NCBI GenBank assembly: GCA_026874595.1
Contig: CM049309.1
Location: forward strand, 7,841,076-7,905,075
DNA length: 64,000 nucleotides
Source: Sipunculus nudus
Taxonomy: Eukaryota > Annelida > Sipuncula > Golfingiida > Sipunculidae
Direction: 5' to 3'
Below are positions 39,963-57,447 of this stretch, in pieces; position 1 is the stretch's first letter, and each line of letters starts with the position of its first letter. Both the position numbers and the translations under genes were made by a program. The notes under the pieces are model-generated. The model ran no database searches and was not told where the DNA came from. It saw only the letters and a program-made list of their open reading frames with translations.

Positions 39963-41520
39963 GTTATACTTGTAAATCTCCACTTCTGGTCATTCCCAAT
40001 GCAATATTTTAGACACACATTCTTGTACATATTTGATATACTGATACTTCTATATTACTATTCTGCTCAACTACAAAAATAATACAAAAAAAATTACATA
40101 TATCAAAATGAAATCTAACACATAAGCAAACATGTCTGTTTTGTCACAACATGCATTCTGAAGTGATTGAATGGAGGACAACTTTCAAGTTGGTTGTTTC
40201 TTGGTTTTAGTTAAAAGATGTATGAAGGGGGGGCGATGTTGTGAAGTATAAAATACATTTTGAAGAGAATATTTCATTTTCTTTGACAGATGTACTCTAA
40301 CTATTCTGTCATTGTCACATTGAAAAAAAACTTAAAAACAATATTCAACAATGTGAGCAGGATTCACATATTGATAATAGCATTTCCGTATCATATAAAA
40401 CATTTGATGGGCAATAGGAAGAACGGATGATACAAGCTCAAAATTTTATTGAACGTGTTATCACAGATGATGAAACTTCCAAACCTTACAAAATTGTCTT
40501 GATGGTCATTTGTCTTGTTTTAGCTTGGAATCCTTATAATTTGAAGGTAGACATATAGGTATATAGGGCCCAACATTAACACTTAACTTCTGCCAAAATT
40601 TCCAGAATATGATGGTAGGGCAACCAAAAGTTATCTATAGTCCGTTTCATCCCCTCATGTCCACCTGTTTTTTGCTATGAAAATTTTTATTAGGTACATT
40701 TCAAGGGAAACAATTATAGTGTAGAGGAGAGGATTACAGAACCTAATTTTCAACTAGGTAACTAAATTCCTACCATATGCCATATTTGAGTAACAGAATT
40801 TTCTGAAAATATGAGAAATCAGTCTACATTTTACAACATATCAGACCCACTTATGGTGGTCAAGGTCATTGGTCACATGCAAAAACAGCCTCAACTGACA
40901 GCTGCTGATTGGATGATCTCATGTAAACACTCTAAAAAGTATAACCAGCTAAAACAAAGATGGCTACTCATGGAGGGACACACATTATCTGCCAGATCAT
41001 AGTAAAGAGACTAAAATGTTGTGAAACATGAACGGGGGATTTATTGTAAAATTCCGAACTGCCATATTAGGTTGTCACTTCCATATGTTGTTTACTTGGA
41101 AAATATTGAAAAATACAAACTTTTAAGTAAATTATCTACAAAAAACAGGTGGACAGCAGGTGGTGAAATGGACTATAACAACCTTTAACCAAAGACCTGA
41201 ATCTTATCTAATCTTTCTTGGAGAAATGAAATCATATTGTAACACCTTTGTCTTACATGTATGCTTTCTGATCAAATACTCAAGAGATATTAACAAACAA
41301 ACATTTGAACATGTTTGTGGTTGCAAAATAATCATGTGACACATGCTTTTTATGTTTTTGGCTGCAATTCATGATTTTTAAAGGACAAGTAAAAATTCAT
41401 GTAGGGCAAGTTAAAGCTAGATGTTTCTTGCACTACAGGGCAAGTATTTAAAAATTTAATATTGAGCACTGGCATACACATACAGTAAGAAACTGGACAC
41501 CTGTGTTCTATTAATATATA

Positions 41521-42626
41521 TGTCAAGGCCCAGATCCCAATCTGGACCAATCAGCCCAGACCAGATCCCGATCGGGATTTTGTCAGGCCTATACCCCGAT
41601 TGGGATCTGGTCCAGCCCTTGTCCAGACCTGATCCCAATCGGGGTTTAGGCCAGACCAAATCCTGTTCGGGATCTGGACTGGACCAATCGATGATTAGTC
41701 TAGACCAATCAGGAATTGGTCCAGACCAAATCTCGATCGGGATCTGGGCTGGATCAATTCCTGATTGGTCCAGACCAAATCCCGATCAGGATTAAGTCTG
41801 GCCTAAACCCTGATCGGGATCTGGTCTGGACCATTTCCTAGTTGAGATTCCATGGCAGACTAGAGCAGGCTTTTGGCTAAACATTACATTCCATTAGGTT
41901 AAGACATGAAAATAATAAATCAAGTTGTGTAAAAATATGATTTTATATATATTAATATATGTAATAAAAACATGAATATATACATATATTTAGTCCGAAA
42001 TGATGATAAGACAAGTTATAAATTGTTGGTTTTATGAAATCAGGACTTTTCATTTGAATGTAAGCTGTTTATGAGTTGATACAAGATAAGAATATCCATA
42101 TTTGAAAACTGGGAACTGAAAATTTCATATGATACTTAACATCTTATATATGTCATCCATCTAACAATTTATTCTACCTACAAATGCATCAAATATATAC
42201 ACTTATTTACACATTGAGTCAGCTTAAACTAGTTCAATCAATATATAAAAATTGAATAAACAATCTGATGAAAATACTGGAAATAATAATTCATCTTGAA
42301 AAATAATACAAGGACTTGTAAATTAAATACAGTAAATATTATCACTCAATTAATTCAAACCTAAATATTAATTAAGTTACTAAGATAGAATAATTAACAC
42401 TGACTACAAACTAAATTTGCTTATTAAGTTATAATTTCAGACATCCTGTCAGGGATATAGACATTCTCTGAATCTAGGTCTGGGCTGACCTGAACCTTGA
42501 TAAGTTCAGACAGGAACTCATTCTCTTTCCTAAAAGTTAATGATCGGGGTTTAAACCCTAAACCCCGATCGGGATTTGGTCTGGACCAATCACCGATTGG
42601 TCCAGATCGGGATCTGGGCCTTGACA
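41521..42626. mobile_element. 1.1-kb element with long GATCGGGATC-rich inverted ends
   Basis: The left end TGTCAAGGCCCAGATCCC and right end GGGATCTGGGCCTTGACA are perfect inverses, and the match continues through TGGACCAATC and CCCGATCGGG for about 60 bases. The left end (41521-41850) is a run of degenerate 25-30-base modules, alternately inverted, of the form GATCGGGATCTGGTCCAGACC. The middle (41860-42530) is AT-rich. Both ends are flanked by TATA, so insertion into a TA-rich site is likely. No coding capacity. Confidence 0.78.
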
Positions 42627-42629
42627 TAT

Positions 42630-42631
<2 letters not shown>

Positions 42632-42679
<48 letters not shown>
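42632..42679. repeat. (TA)n microsatellite
   Basis: A TA run directly beside the right end of the GATCGGGATC-rich element, about 180 bases before MH2 exon 1. Confidence 0.97.
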
Positions 42680-42682
<3 letters not shown>

Positions 42683-42829
42683 CACTAAATATAGATATAT
42701 GCAACTGATAGTAAAGCAGAGCTGCAGGAGTCAAGAAGTCATCTAGCAAAGGAATATCCTTTCTCTGACATAACACAGTTCTCCACATAATGGATACACA
42801 TATATAGAATCCCATCTTTATTCCAGTAG

Positions 42830-44828
<1,999 letters not shown>

Positions 44829-45669
44829 TAAAAAAAAGTAGTGGTGTATGGTAAATGTGAAGTATAATCAGTGATTTAAGGATTTGGTGACTTTCAAATT
44901 TGTTGATATAAGCTTCTGTAATTTTTTGGCAGTGTTAACTTATTAAGGATTCAGCTGGTCATATGTTAAATTAAGATTGGTAATTGTAGTGTTTTATATA
45001 TCAGGATTTTTATCCTTAGATGTTGGATACTTCAAGAATATATTGAAGTAATTACAGATATTAAATAATTTCATATGTTAAGTTTTGGCAGTTTTGCCAT
45101 TTCTTCCATCACTCCTGTGATGATTGGAACAGGAGCTTTTGAAAGTCCAGTGAGTTTTAAAGCCTTTACCTATGAGATGCCACTCATTTACAAAAGCTCT
45201 TTAAGTTTTGCCAGCTTTCAGCCATAAATGGTACTGATGTGACCAGCGACATGCCCGTTATTTCGACATGCGACTTTTGACATCCAGGTTTAAGTGTATG
45301 TGCAAAATGGCATCCCCCAAGAGCAGTTTTGGGAAGCTAGGAGAAATAAACTTTTCAGGATTGGATAAGGACATCAAGTTAGGAAACTGAATTACTCCAA
45401 GGATAGGGTCCAGGCAAGAATCTGTCTGCAGAAAGAGTTTGGTGGCAATAAAGGGGACATGCATTTGCAGAGTTTAGTATGGAATAACGCATTTTTTACC
45501 CGTCAAAATTCTTATATTATAGTATTACCAGTAACTACTGAGCCATCCTCTCCAGGAAGCTTTGCAGCTCAGAATAGTCTGATGGGAAATACCTGAGGCT
45601 TTATTACATTATATCATTCTTTGTCATATGAATATACATGCAAAAGTCTTAATCATTGGTTTAACCAAA

Positions 45670-47955
<2,286 letters not shown>

Positions 47956-49545
47956 AGGTCTGAGATGACAGACTAAAAATACTTTGGGCCCCCAGGGTCT
48001 GTGACTTTGGGTAGGAGAGATTAGGAAGAAGCAAATTTTGCTGATTCTCTCCGTTGAAGAAATGTGGTTGGGTGGCATGGACCCACCTGACAGACTGGAG
48101 CTTATTTAACAGATGAGCATAACGGGAACATATTTTTATATACACATATTCACTATATTTTACCCTGCTGCGTACACCAGGGAGTCAGCGTGTATGGAGT
48201 ACACGTGAAGTACGCATCTCCCAGAGCAATGGTGGCTTCCCTTTTTGGCCTCATGATTGGTTCAGATATATTTGCATACCAGTACCGTGCTTTGCTTCCC
48301 ATACGTCATGTGACTTGTATCTAATGCTGCACCTGTGACAGTAGAAACCAGCCATTGGCATGACTATTTACTTCGTTAGTGCGGATCATACATGATGAAT
48401 GAATAACAACCCTCTGTATTTTCTCATTGTTATTGTTTAATTCAGTCACACTGTTTGATTTTAATACCTCTTGTTTAATTTAAATCATATATTTCTGGCA
48501 TACCTCAACATGTATCTGCTTTCCATACGCTTCATTCGGAAGAACCATAAATCTGGTTGCATTTGTGCCCGTGAATACTTGTTCAACAGAACTGTTACAG
48601 TTCTAAGTAGGAAGTGATATATAAGTGTATGGAAGAACCATGAACCATAAACTCTACTTATTAACACATTTAATGATTATGACATCTTTCTTACTGTGGT
48701 AAATTAAGTGCAGTGATGTTATTTGAAATCCATATGGAAACTTTGAAAAAATGGAAAATTAAACAAGGGTACAAGAAAATCATAATGGTCTCAAATACAA
48801 CAGCTTTGAAGGAAATGATGGCTCTCTTAATCAGCACTCTATTTATGTATGGTCTTGATAAATATAAAAGAGTTATTACAAAATATCACAGTATTCATAT
48901 ATTTTAAGGTTTATGATCTTTAGAGATTGTTGTCAAAATGGTCGTGAATCATAATAACTCACTTGTTAACTTATTAACTGGGACAAAAGCATATCAAACT
49001 GTGACTGAAAGTAAAAATTTGATAGGTTTCTTGATACAAGGCTTGGGTTCAAATGCAGATGAAAATTTTGTATTTAAATGTAGAGCTACCATTAACTCCA
49101 TGCATCTTGTATTTGCATATTGATATGAAAGCATTATTAAATGCTAATGCAGTTCTGGAATCCTGCTGTAATTTGCTGATGAGGGTGTGGTCATCACTGA
49201 AGTGTTCCTCCAGCTTCTACTGGGAAAATCCAGGTCTTATGGACAACCAAACCCTCTCGGCAGAAAAAACAGCTTGATACTGTCCTTAGGGTACTTTTAT
49301 GTCATATTTACATGCCCTTAGCAAATCATGATCTCACCAAATTTGATACCTCTCATTGGACCTACAGACCTAAAGTGGGGATGTCTCAAGTCTAATGTCA
49401 AAATGAAAGGTAGTTTGTTAAATGTCCCATTATTTCCAACTGTGTTGCTGATATACTTTCACTGTAGACTAGTATTGTTTTGACACAGTTAGTTATAAAT
49501 ATTAACCTAAAATGTAACAATAAAGTTTTGCTTAACTAGAAACAT
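47956..49545 (+). other. Probable 3' UTR of Smad2/3
   Basis: Non-coding sequence follows the stop codon. The best polyadenylation signal is AATAAA at 49519-49524, followed by a T-rich stretch. The UTR length of about 1.6 kb is inferred from this signal. Other AATAAA-like sites occur farther downstream, so the end is not certain. Confidence 0.4.
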
Positions 49546-50720
49546 GCATGTATTATAAACCAAACAGAGTGCTGATGCATTTGTATTAGTGTTTTTGTGT
49601 TTAAAAAATTTTATTGCATTTGCATTTGTCTTCGATAATATTAAGTAACCTATCCATTTTGATTATCAAAAACATTTGCATTTACATTTAAATTCACCTT
49701 GTCACATTTGAACCCAACCCTGTGTAAGACAAAATCAGTTTTGAATTTTTTTTTATATCAGAACAATATTATACACTGATACTCATATCAAGATGAGATG
49801 TGTCAGTGTCAGTATACACTAAAATTGAGTCATGACATTTTATTAATATATGTGTAATTTGTAAAATAGTTGTGATTTTATTTGTAATGATTTGGTTTGT
49901 AATTATATTGATTTTGTTTAGATAAACTTGTAATTGGCATTAAATAAGGATCAGATTTACAAAACAATAGATATTATTGCTTCAGATATGTAATTTTTTA
50001 AAAATAAGGATTTCTTTTTTTTTGTTACTGAATTTCAAAGAAACCTCATGTAAGGATTTCTTCATGTTGCATTTGCACAAATAAAAATCCACAGGAAAAA
50101 AGTTGAAGAAAATAATGTTACACCAGAAGGGATCAGCACCAAATCTGGAAAAACCATACAAGAAGGGATCATCGCTTAGCAGGAAAATTGAGCTCACTTT
50201 CACCAAAGAGTTTTAATCTGGGAAGCAGATATGTGTGTCATTTATATCCAAGAAAATTTGTAGTGATGTGAATTAGTGCCATACTTGTGAGCAATTTATA
50301 TGTGTCATAGTTTTGTCTTGCTGCATATGTTACTAACATTTTGTGTATGTGCTATATGGAATAACAAAAAACAACTCAGGAGCCTGTTTTTGTAAAATAT
50401 TCTATGAACCTCACGTACACATCTACCTGGAATTTTGATATACAAATATTCTGGAATTGCCAGTGGTAGAATTCTGTGCTTTGTTTGGTCAGGGACACTT
50501 GTTGCCATGGAAACATGATTCATTTGTACTGGTTTCAGCATCTCATTGTACCTGGGTGGGACATGTGTGTGTATATATATATATATTAGGGGATTAGGGG
50601 AAGGGGGTGTCGTAAAGAGACATTTATGTGAAACACATGAGAGAAATATTTAGAGATCACTAAAGGTTTTTTAACAGAAATCAGATTATTGTATTATATA
50701 TATATGGTAAAGGCAGAAAA
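49546..50720. other. No gene seen
   Basis: AT-rich DNA past the probable Smad2/3 polyadenylation site. No coding similarity was found on either strand. Confidence 0.5.
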
Positions 50721-50723
50721 GTC

Positions 50724-50927
50724 GGTTCACTGACGGTTGGAATTGACGGTGATCTTCTGATTTCCGGTCGGGTGCCTTAACAACTTGGCTACACGAGATT
50801 CCCATCCCCTCTGTGTATTTGCACACTTATAGGAACCAGCGAAGTGACATCTAAAGAAGTAGCCAAATGGCTAAGGCACCCGATGAACTCGGAAGATCTT
50901 GGGTTCGATTCCAACCGGCAGTGAACT
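50724..50927. repeat. Inverted pair of tRNA-like (SINE-type) sequences
   Basis: On the + strand, TAGCCAAATGGCTAAGGC (50860-50877) resembles the A box of Leu/Ser-type tRNAs and GGTTCGATTCC (50902-50912) is a perfect B box. The minus strand of 50724-50795 is a related copy with TAGCCAAGTTGTTAAGGC but a decayed B box. The two face each other around about 60 bases, and their ends GTTCACTG and CAGTGAAC are exact inverses. They are not functional tRNAs as far as can be seen: no good acceptor stem is evident. Confidence 0.6.
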
Positions 50928-50984
50928 GACTTTCTGTATATACCATTTCCATCTATATTCAATGAACCAGCTATTCATATATTC

Positions 50985-51038
<54 letters not shown>

Positions 51039-51042
51039 GAAT
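50985..51042. repeat. (TA)n microsatellite with inverted flanks
   Basis: A TA run of about 50 bases is bounded by TTCCC on the left and GGGAA on the right, so the whole block is one perfect palindrome. Confidence 0.9.
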
Positions 51043-51369
51043 AATGTAAAGGGGTCACCATTTGTACCCAAACAGAGATGAGATTATTCCCTGTATTTTA
51101 ACTTTGACCGTCAATTATAATACAGTGAAAATGACCTTCAGGCCAGTGAAGATAGAATTGTTTTTAGACAAGTCAATGTCTCTCATATTCTTGTATATTT
51201 ATAATCTTCTTGAACATATGGCTACATAAAGAGATTTGTCAATATATTTACAAGCACAGATCTGTCGGGAATTCAAAATATAGGTTGTTTTCACTGAACT
51301 TTCTTTTCATGATTTACCTTGAAGGACATGGAGGGAACGAAAAGATAAGAATATATAAATAAGTTTAAC

Positions 51370-51505
51370 TGTAACCTCTGTTTAATTTACAGACTATTGG
51401 TGAAATATACAGACCAATACTCTAATTTTACAGATCAGTAATGTAATATCACTGTTGGGGTAATTTTACAGACTGTTGGTGTAAATTTACAGGTCATTAA
51501 GTAAA
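51370..51505 (+). repeat. Short degenerate tandem repeat
   Basis: Variants of TTTACAGACTNTTGGTG (with N for a varying base) recur four or five times at spacings of about 20-60 bases. Confidence 0.6.
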
Positions 51506-51937
51506 AAGAAATTTTATGAAAGTAACATGCATGTTAACATTTCCTGGTGCACAGTATTCATATGTAGGGTGTTCTTTTTCTTCGCTTACTGACAATATAT
51601 GCATACTTCATTTACTGAGTATTACATGGCACAAAACATATTTTTCAAGTTTACAGTGCTCTACGAAACGCTTAATATTTCATGTGTTGGCTGCAGGCTT
51701 TGAGTTGAATATGACTTGTTAATAATACTTAGTTTTATATATACAGGGGTTGGAATTTAGCCAGATACCTAGCTATTCATCTCTTAGCTGAATTTTATGG
51801 GACTCATTTGCTTAGTTCAGGCCTTTGTTTGCTTAATTGAACGTGCAACACGTGAATAGGAGTTCAAAAGCAGGAGGTGAGTGAAGGTTTGAAGTTACAC
51901 TCACACTGCCACAGACACGCGCACACACACTTATATT

Positions 51938-51940
<3 letters not shown>

Positions 51941-51977
<37 letters not shown>
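51941..51977. repeat. (TA)n microsatellite
   Basis: An AT run of about 37 bases follows a short CA-rich stretch. Confidence 0.95.
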
Positions 51978-51979
<2 letters not shown>

Positions 51980-52890
51980 TATATAATCGGCAAGAGGAGC
52001 TCAGGTACAGTGAAAAGTTGAACTTTTTGTAGCAATTATTCACCATTTTAAGGAGTTATACGGGTCATGAGAAGGAATTTTGAGTAAAATACCGTAAAAT
52101 GATCAGTTCTAGGTGCTTTGAGATGGCTAGTCATCCATTAACAAATGGCCAATCAGATAAGAGCAAACGATGTAATTGGCCAATCAAACTATTTGCCGCC
52201 TTGTTTTTATGGGTTCTGCCATTAATGGTGCAACGAGTTCAGAACCTGCCAATAGTTAATTGAGTAAACCTGACCTGTTGACCTTTAAAGGTATTTTAGA
52301 AAATGGTTTCAGGTTGCTCTGTATTTATAATCAAACATATTCACTGTCTCGCGATGGAAGTGACTTCAACCAGAGCCAGCGAGGTCGGTTCCGATTCCTG
52401 TATATATAAACTAGCGTACAAATCTAAATGTAAAAATGAGTCTGTGCTTCATCTGTGGAAAGGGGTTATTTAAAGATGTAATCAAAATATAGAGGTAACA
52501 TATTTAGGGATAATACCAGTTTGTTGCGGGATATTGTTCCAAAGTTTCTGGTAAAAACCGTTTTGAGTTTTAAACAGACCGATGTAAATACTAATTGTAA
52601 TTAAAATGTAATTTTCATTACTGTGGGACATAGGACACATTAATTGTTCATGTGATTACAATATATAGAGAGTAAATGTTACAATTCTAATCTATCAAGA
52701 AGCCCCCTAACTGGTCATAAGTGCAAAATACACACAAGTTGACTAGATTTTTTTTTATATTTGGAAATCGATTGTTATCCATACCCCATATCCATGTGAG
52801 TTATTGTAACTGATACTTAAACAGTCCCGTGCATGTTACAGAATGAATGATTGTATGATATGGCCTGCCTTCTTATTGAAACAGATCCAG

Positions 52891-53012
52891 TTTGTGAAAC
52901 ATGGAGACGTCATAGACTTTGTGAAATAGAAATTGTGACATCATATACTTTGTGAGACAGACATGGAGACGTCACTCTTTGTGAAACAGACATTGTGACG
53001 TCATACACTCTA
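52891..53012 (+). repeat. Four tandem units with GACGTCA cores
   Basis: Units start TTTGTGA at 52891, 52918, 52949 and 52978. Their cores are GAGACGTCATA, GTGACATCATA, GAGACGTCACT and GTGACGTCATA. The fourth contains a full TGACGTCA (52996-53003), the consensus cAMP-response (CREB/ATF) element. Confidence 0.85.
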
Positions 53013-53873
53013 TAACATAAACTTACATGTGACATGATTGAGTTCCCGGTGGATGTGTTCATTTTCATTTTCTAGGAGAATTATACCTTCTAGTGTAGTG
53101 TAGTATATAGTATTGGCTTTTGAGGAGTTTCCTTGCTTTGTACATGGTCATGGCCAAAACAAATTTCACTGATGCAACATCACATTTTTGGAGACTGACA
53201 TTTTCTTGTTAATATTCCTTGATACAACTAACGTGCATGTAAATTATCGTCAGTATATAAAATGTCTGGCTACACTTGTTGTTGTTTTCTTTCCATTACA
53301 GTTGTGTTACATTTTCTGCACCATATACATTAGACTGTTCCACCAAGGGGTGCCATTGAAGTATGGCAATAATTTTATAAATTTGTTCATTATTTCCAAG
53401 AAGTAAGCTGAAATAAGGAAAGAAGGCATAGACCTGTCAACTTAAATAGCATGAAACTTCTAAAACATATCCGGCAGTTTATTACAGAAATGGAATTACA
53501 TAGTTATCTGACAATACTTGATGCCATTGATAAAAATGTCTTCAGTCACTGGTCCCATGAACAAAAAAATTTGAATGTTGCTGTTTGGATTAGTGTCAAA
53601 ATGATTAAAATGAAACTATTAAAGTTAGGTTGGCAACTAACAGCAGTCGGCATGTTTTTTTTTTTAGCTCAGCTGACAAAGTCATCTGAGCTATAGCAAT
53701 CACTCTTTGTCCGTCAGCCATCCGGCCGTCTGTCCGTTAACAGAGCACAAATCGTAACCACTGGACCTGAAATCTTCTTACTTTACATCCAGAGAGGTTG
53801 ATGAAAAATATCCTGGAAACCTGGAATTTGGTCTCTGTTACCCATATTTTTCAAGCTATGGGGCTCCTTAGTA

Positions 53874-53888
53874 CCCCCCCCCCCCCCC
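53874..53888 (+). repeat. C15 homopolymer in a family C monomer
   Basis: The run sits where sister monomers have only GTACCCCC followed by AGAATAAT. A C19 tract stands at the equivalent place at 57429-57447. Confidence 0.9.
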
Positions 53889-54371
53889 AAAGAATTATGA
53901 AAAATTTGATACAAAAGCTCAAGTATCTGAACAACTAATGCATTGATCATCATGATTCTTTGCATGGATATTGATTATGGAGTGTTTCTGCAGAGTGGTG
54001 GCGCCACCTGTATTTTTTCAATTTTTTAACGATTTTTTCCCTCTATTTCTGAGACTTTAAAAGATGACATCGTCTGTTAACAGGGCACAAATCGTAACCG
54101 CTGGACCTGGAATCTTCTTACTTTACATCCACAGAGGCCCATGAAATGTCTCCTAGAAAACCTGGAATTAGGTCTCTGTTACCCATATCTTCAAGCTATG
54201 GGGCTCCAAAATACCCCCAGAATAATGGAAAATTTTATACAAAAGCTCAAGTATCTGAACAACTAATTGTTGATCACCATGATTCTTTGCAAGGATATTG
54301 ATCATGGAGTGTTTCATCAGTTTCTGCTGACTGGTGGTGCCACCTGTATTTTTTCGAATTTCACGATTTTT

Positions 54372-56444
54372 AGCTCAGCTGACTTTCAGTCATGCTGAGC
54401 TATAGCGATCACTCTTTGTCTGTCGTCCGTCTGTCCGTTAACCTGGCACAAATTGTAAAATTCCTTCGACATTGTTACACTTCAAGGCTGCCTAATATCA
54501 AAACCACTGATCTGTTTTTGATCAGATTTAGAATTCATATTCTTCCATACATTTTCTGTACACATACCAAAAATTAGGTCAGTATTGGGTAATATTTTGA
54601 AGTTATAGGCCCAAATATAATGCAATTTTTTAAAAATCAGGAAATATGTTTGCTCACTTTACATGAGAATTGCTGAAGCTGGAGAGCTGGAGGAATATAA
54701 TTTTATTTGATCAAGATTCAATTGTTTACCCAAAATTAGATCTGAATTTTGCAAATTGTTCAAGTTATTAGCATAAATAAAAAATCAATACCTTAAATTT
54801 TGTCCAAATTTGGCAGTGGCACGTTTTTTCCCTGTAAGTACTGTTGATTTTATTTTCACAGCATATATACATAAAGATTTAATCTTTTAAAATCTGAAAT
54901 TTCAAAGAAATTGTTTGAAAAGAGTAGCTTTTATTCAAGTTTTCATACACCATGTCAAGTGTTGTTTACATCTGGCCCACCTAGTAGTACAGCCTTCACT
55001 TGCATTATGTAACCCACCCCAGGCAGCTTGCCTTGGCCCAGCTTGGCCACTACTAGCAGGCTTCCCCTCTGCCCTGCACTCACCCCCCCCCCCCCCCCCC
55101 CAGCTGGTGCATAAACTAGATGAATGTTATAATTTTCTGTATTTTATTTTATTCTTGGACATGCTACATTTTAGATTTTGTATTGTACCACCAGGGTTAC
55201 AATGATTAAAGTGCACATTTAATTGTGTCCACAAAGTGATGTATTGCTATGAAAGTGTGGATGTTCATCAGATAAGTAATGCTTTACTTCAGAAGAGTAA
55301 AACTTCACCAGGTGTGAAATTGACTATTAATTCCAGTAATTAATTATAGCTGAGATTGTAATTAGCATAATTATATTGTTTGTCCCTCATTCAACCAACA
55401 GTGTGTATACTTTATTTGAAAAGATGTTTTATTTTATCAAATGTACTGAATCTTTTATTTTATTTCGGTGAATAAAATTAAGCATGTACTGAAAACTCCA
55501 ATGTGCAAAACGTTTTAATAGGGATTCAAGGAATAATTTTGTAGATGCCATGTTGTTATATATAAACTTAAATGCATTATTCCCTTGAAAGTGAAATGAA
55601 GGTATTAGTCCATTCTGTCCACTTGCCTGTCCATCTGCAAATTTTTCATATGCATCACAGTATCTCAAAACTTTTACTGTTTTTCTTCATGACAGTCTTG
55701 TCTGAGTATTAGTTTGCAATCATATATTGAGAACTTTACTATAACCAGTTAGGAGGGCCCTTTCCTCTTAGCTTCTCATATGCTTATATAAATAAAAAAC
55801 ATTACAATAGAATATTTTTCATATTTTGCATTTGCAAAAATTTCAAACTTAAGCTGGTTGTCGTGACCCATGGGTCCTTTGTTTATATTCTGGATTCTCA
55901 ACATCATTGTTTGGCTAAAACTGAATAAATACCAGACATGCCATTATATAATTTCTTGCATAAGAATGGGAATTCAGGTAAAAATGAAAGTATTTGAATA
56001 CCAGTGCAAATACTTTCAAAATGTATTCATGAATGCATTCATGAATATTCTATAATATTATTTTAATAATCATTTCAGTAATATTTCATTAAAAAAATCA
56101 TATGATTCTCTTATTATTTTTAATAAAAATTATATTTGGCACAATATTTTGTATTAAATTTTAATAAATAGTTAAACTCTTTATCTTATATGTGCTGCTT
56201 ATCAGTTATATGGCCAAGTCAAAATCTGTATGACAGTGGCACTCCATTTGTTAATAAAATAAATGAAATCAATCTCTTCCCTGTCTCCAAAGAAACTATC
56301 AAAATCATACATAAGCTTAACACTAACAACTCATAATATAGCTTATATTTGTTTCCACACAAAACCAGCATGTGCCTCATTTCAAAATCATATTTTTTTA
56401 TCTTATATAACAGCTGAGCGCCGTGACCCATAGGTCCCTTGTTT
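54372..56444 (+). mobile_element. Family C element nested in the larger complex
   Basis: The 5' hairpin at 54372-54401 has arms AGCTCAGC.TGACT and AGTCA.GCTGAGCT. The 3' end is CAGCTGAGC at 56411-56419, a palindrome variant (GACCCATAGGTC) at 56425-56436, then CCTTGTTT. The outer monomer reads GTGCCACCTGTATTTTTTCG on the left of this insert and resumes as AATTTTT...TTTTGAGACCTTTAAAG on the right, confirming nesting. An earlier 3' end at 55865-55882 lies within it. Confidence 0.7.
55083..55101 (+). repeat. C19 homopolymer
   Basis: A long C-tract within the nested family C element. The related copies at 38204-38215 and 38941-38953 carry C-tracts at comparable positions. Confidence 0.9.
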
Positions 56445-57428
56445 CAAATTTTTACAAATTTTTTTTGTCTTTTGAGACCTTTAAAGATGTGGTTATCTGT
56501 CAACAGGGTACAAATCATAATAACTGGACCTAGAATCTGCATTCTTGTCATGCAAGGAGGCCCATGAAAAGTGTCTGTGGAAACCTGAAATTAGGTCTCT
56601 GTTTCCCATATCCTTCAAGCTATAGGACTCCGAAGTATCCCTCAGAATAATGAACAATTTGATACAAAAGCTGAAGTATCTGAACAACTAATGCAGAGAT
56701 CACCATGATTCTTTGGATGGATATTGTTTATGGAGTGTTTCATCAGTTTCTGCAGACTGGTGGTTCCACCTATATTTTATTCAATTTTTCGAATTTTTTT
56801 CTCTATTTTTGAGACCTTTAAGGATGCTGTCATCTGTTTACATGGCACAAGTTGCAACAACTAATGCAGAGATCACCATGATTCTTTGCATGCATATTGA
56901 CCATTAAGTCTTTTTATTAGTTTCTGCAGACTGGTGGAGCCACTTGTATTTTTTACGCATTTTTCCTCCATTTTTGAGATATATAAATACAGACACAATT
57001 CTGGCCTGTTGGTTAATCTGTTTGATGCTTCAGTTGAATGGGTATATACTACCATTCAGATGATAAAATTTCCTTTTGCGAATCTCTTCCCAGTCAGCTG
57101 AGCGTCATGACCCATGGGTCACTTGTTTTCTATATTTTGAGACCTACAAAGGCTCAAGTATCTGAACAACAAATGCATTGATCACCATGATTCTTTGCAT
57201 GGATATTGATCATGGAGTGTTACATCAATTTTTTTCAGACTGGTGGCGCGACCTGTATTTTTCGATTTTTTTTTCTCTATTTTTGAGACGTTAAAAGATG
57301 TGGTCATCTGTTAACAGAGCACAAATCGTAACGACTGGACCTAGAATGGAGGCCCATGAAAAGTCTCCTTGGAAACCTGAAATTATGTCTCTGTCATCCA
57401 TATTGTTTCAGATATAGGGCTCAGAAGT

Positions 57429-57447
57429 CCCCCCCCCCCCCCCCCCC
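57429..57447 (+). repeat. C19 homopolymer in a family C monomer
   Basis: It occupies the same monomer position as the C15 tract at 53874-53888, between GAAGT and AGAATAA. Confidence 0.9.

Noticed and set aside
52331-52410. GGTTCCGATTCC near 52386, considered as a tRNA B box
   Set aside because: No A box lies at the right distance and the match has an extra base. It was left out as a tRNA-like feature.
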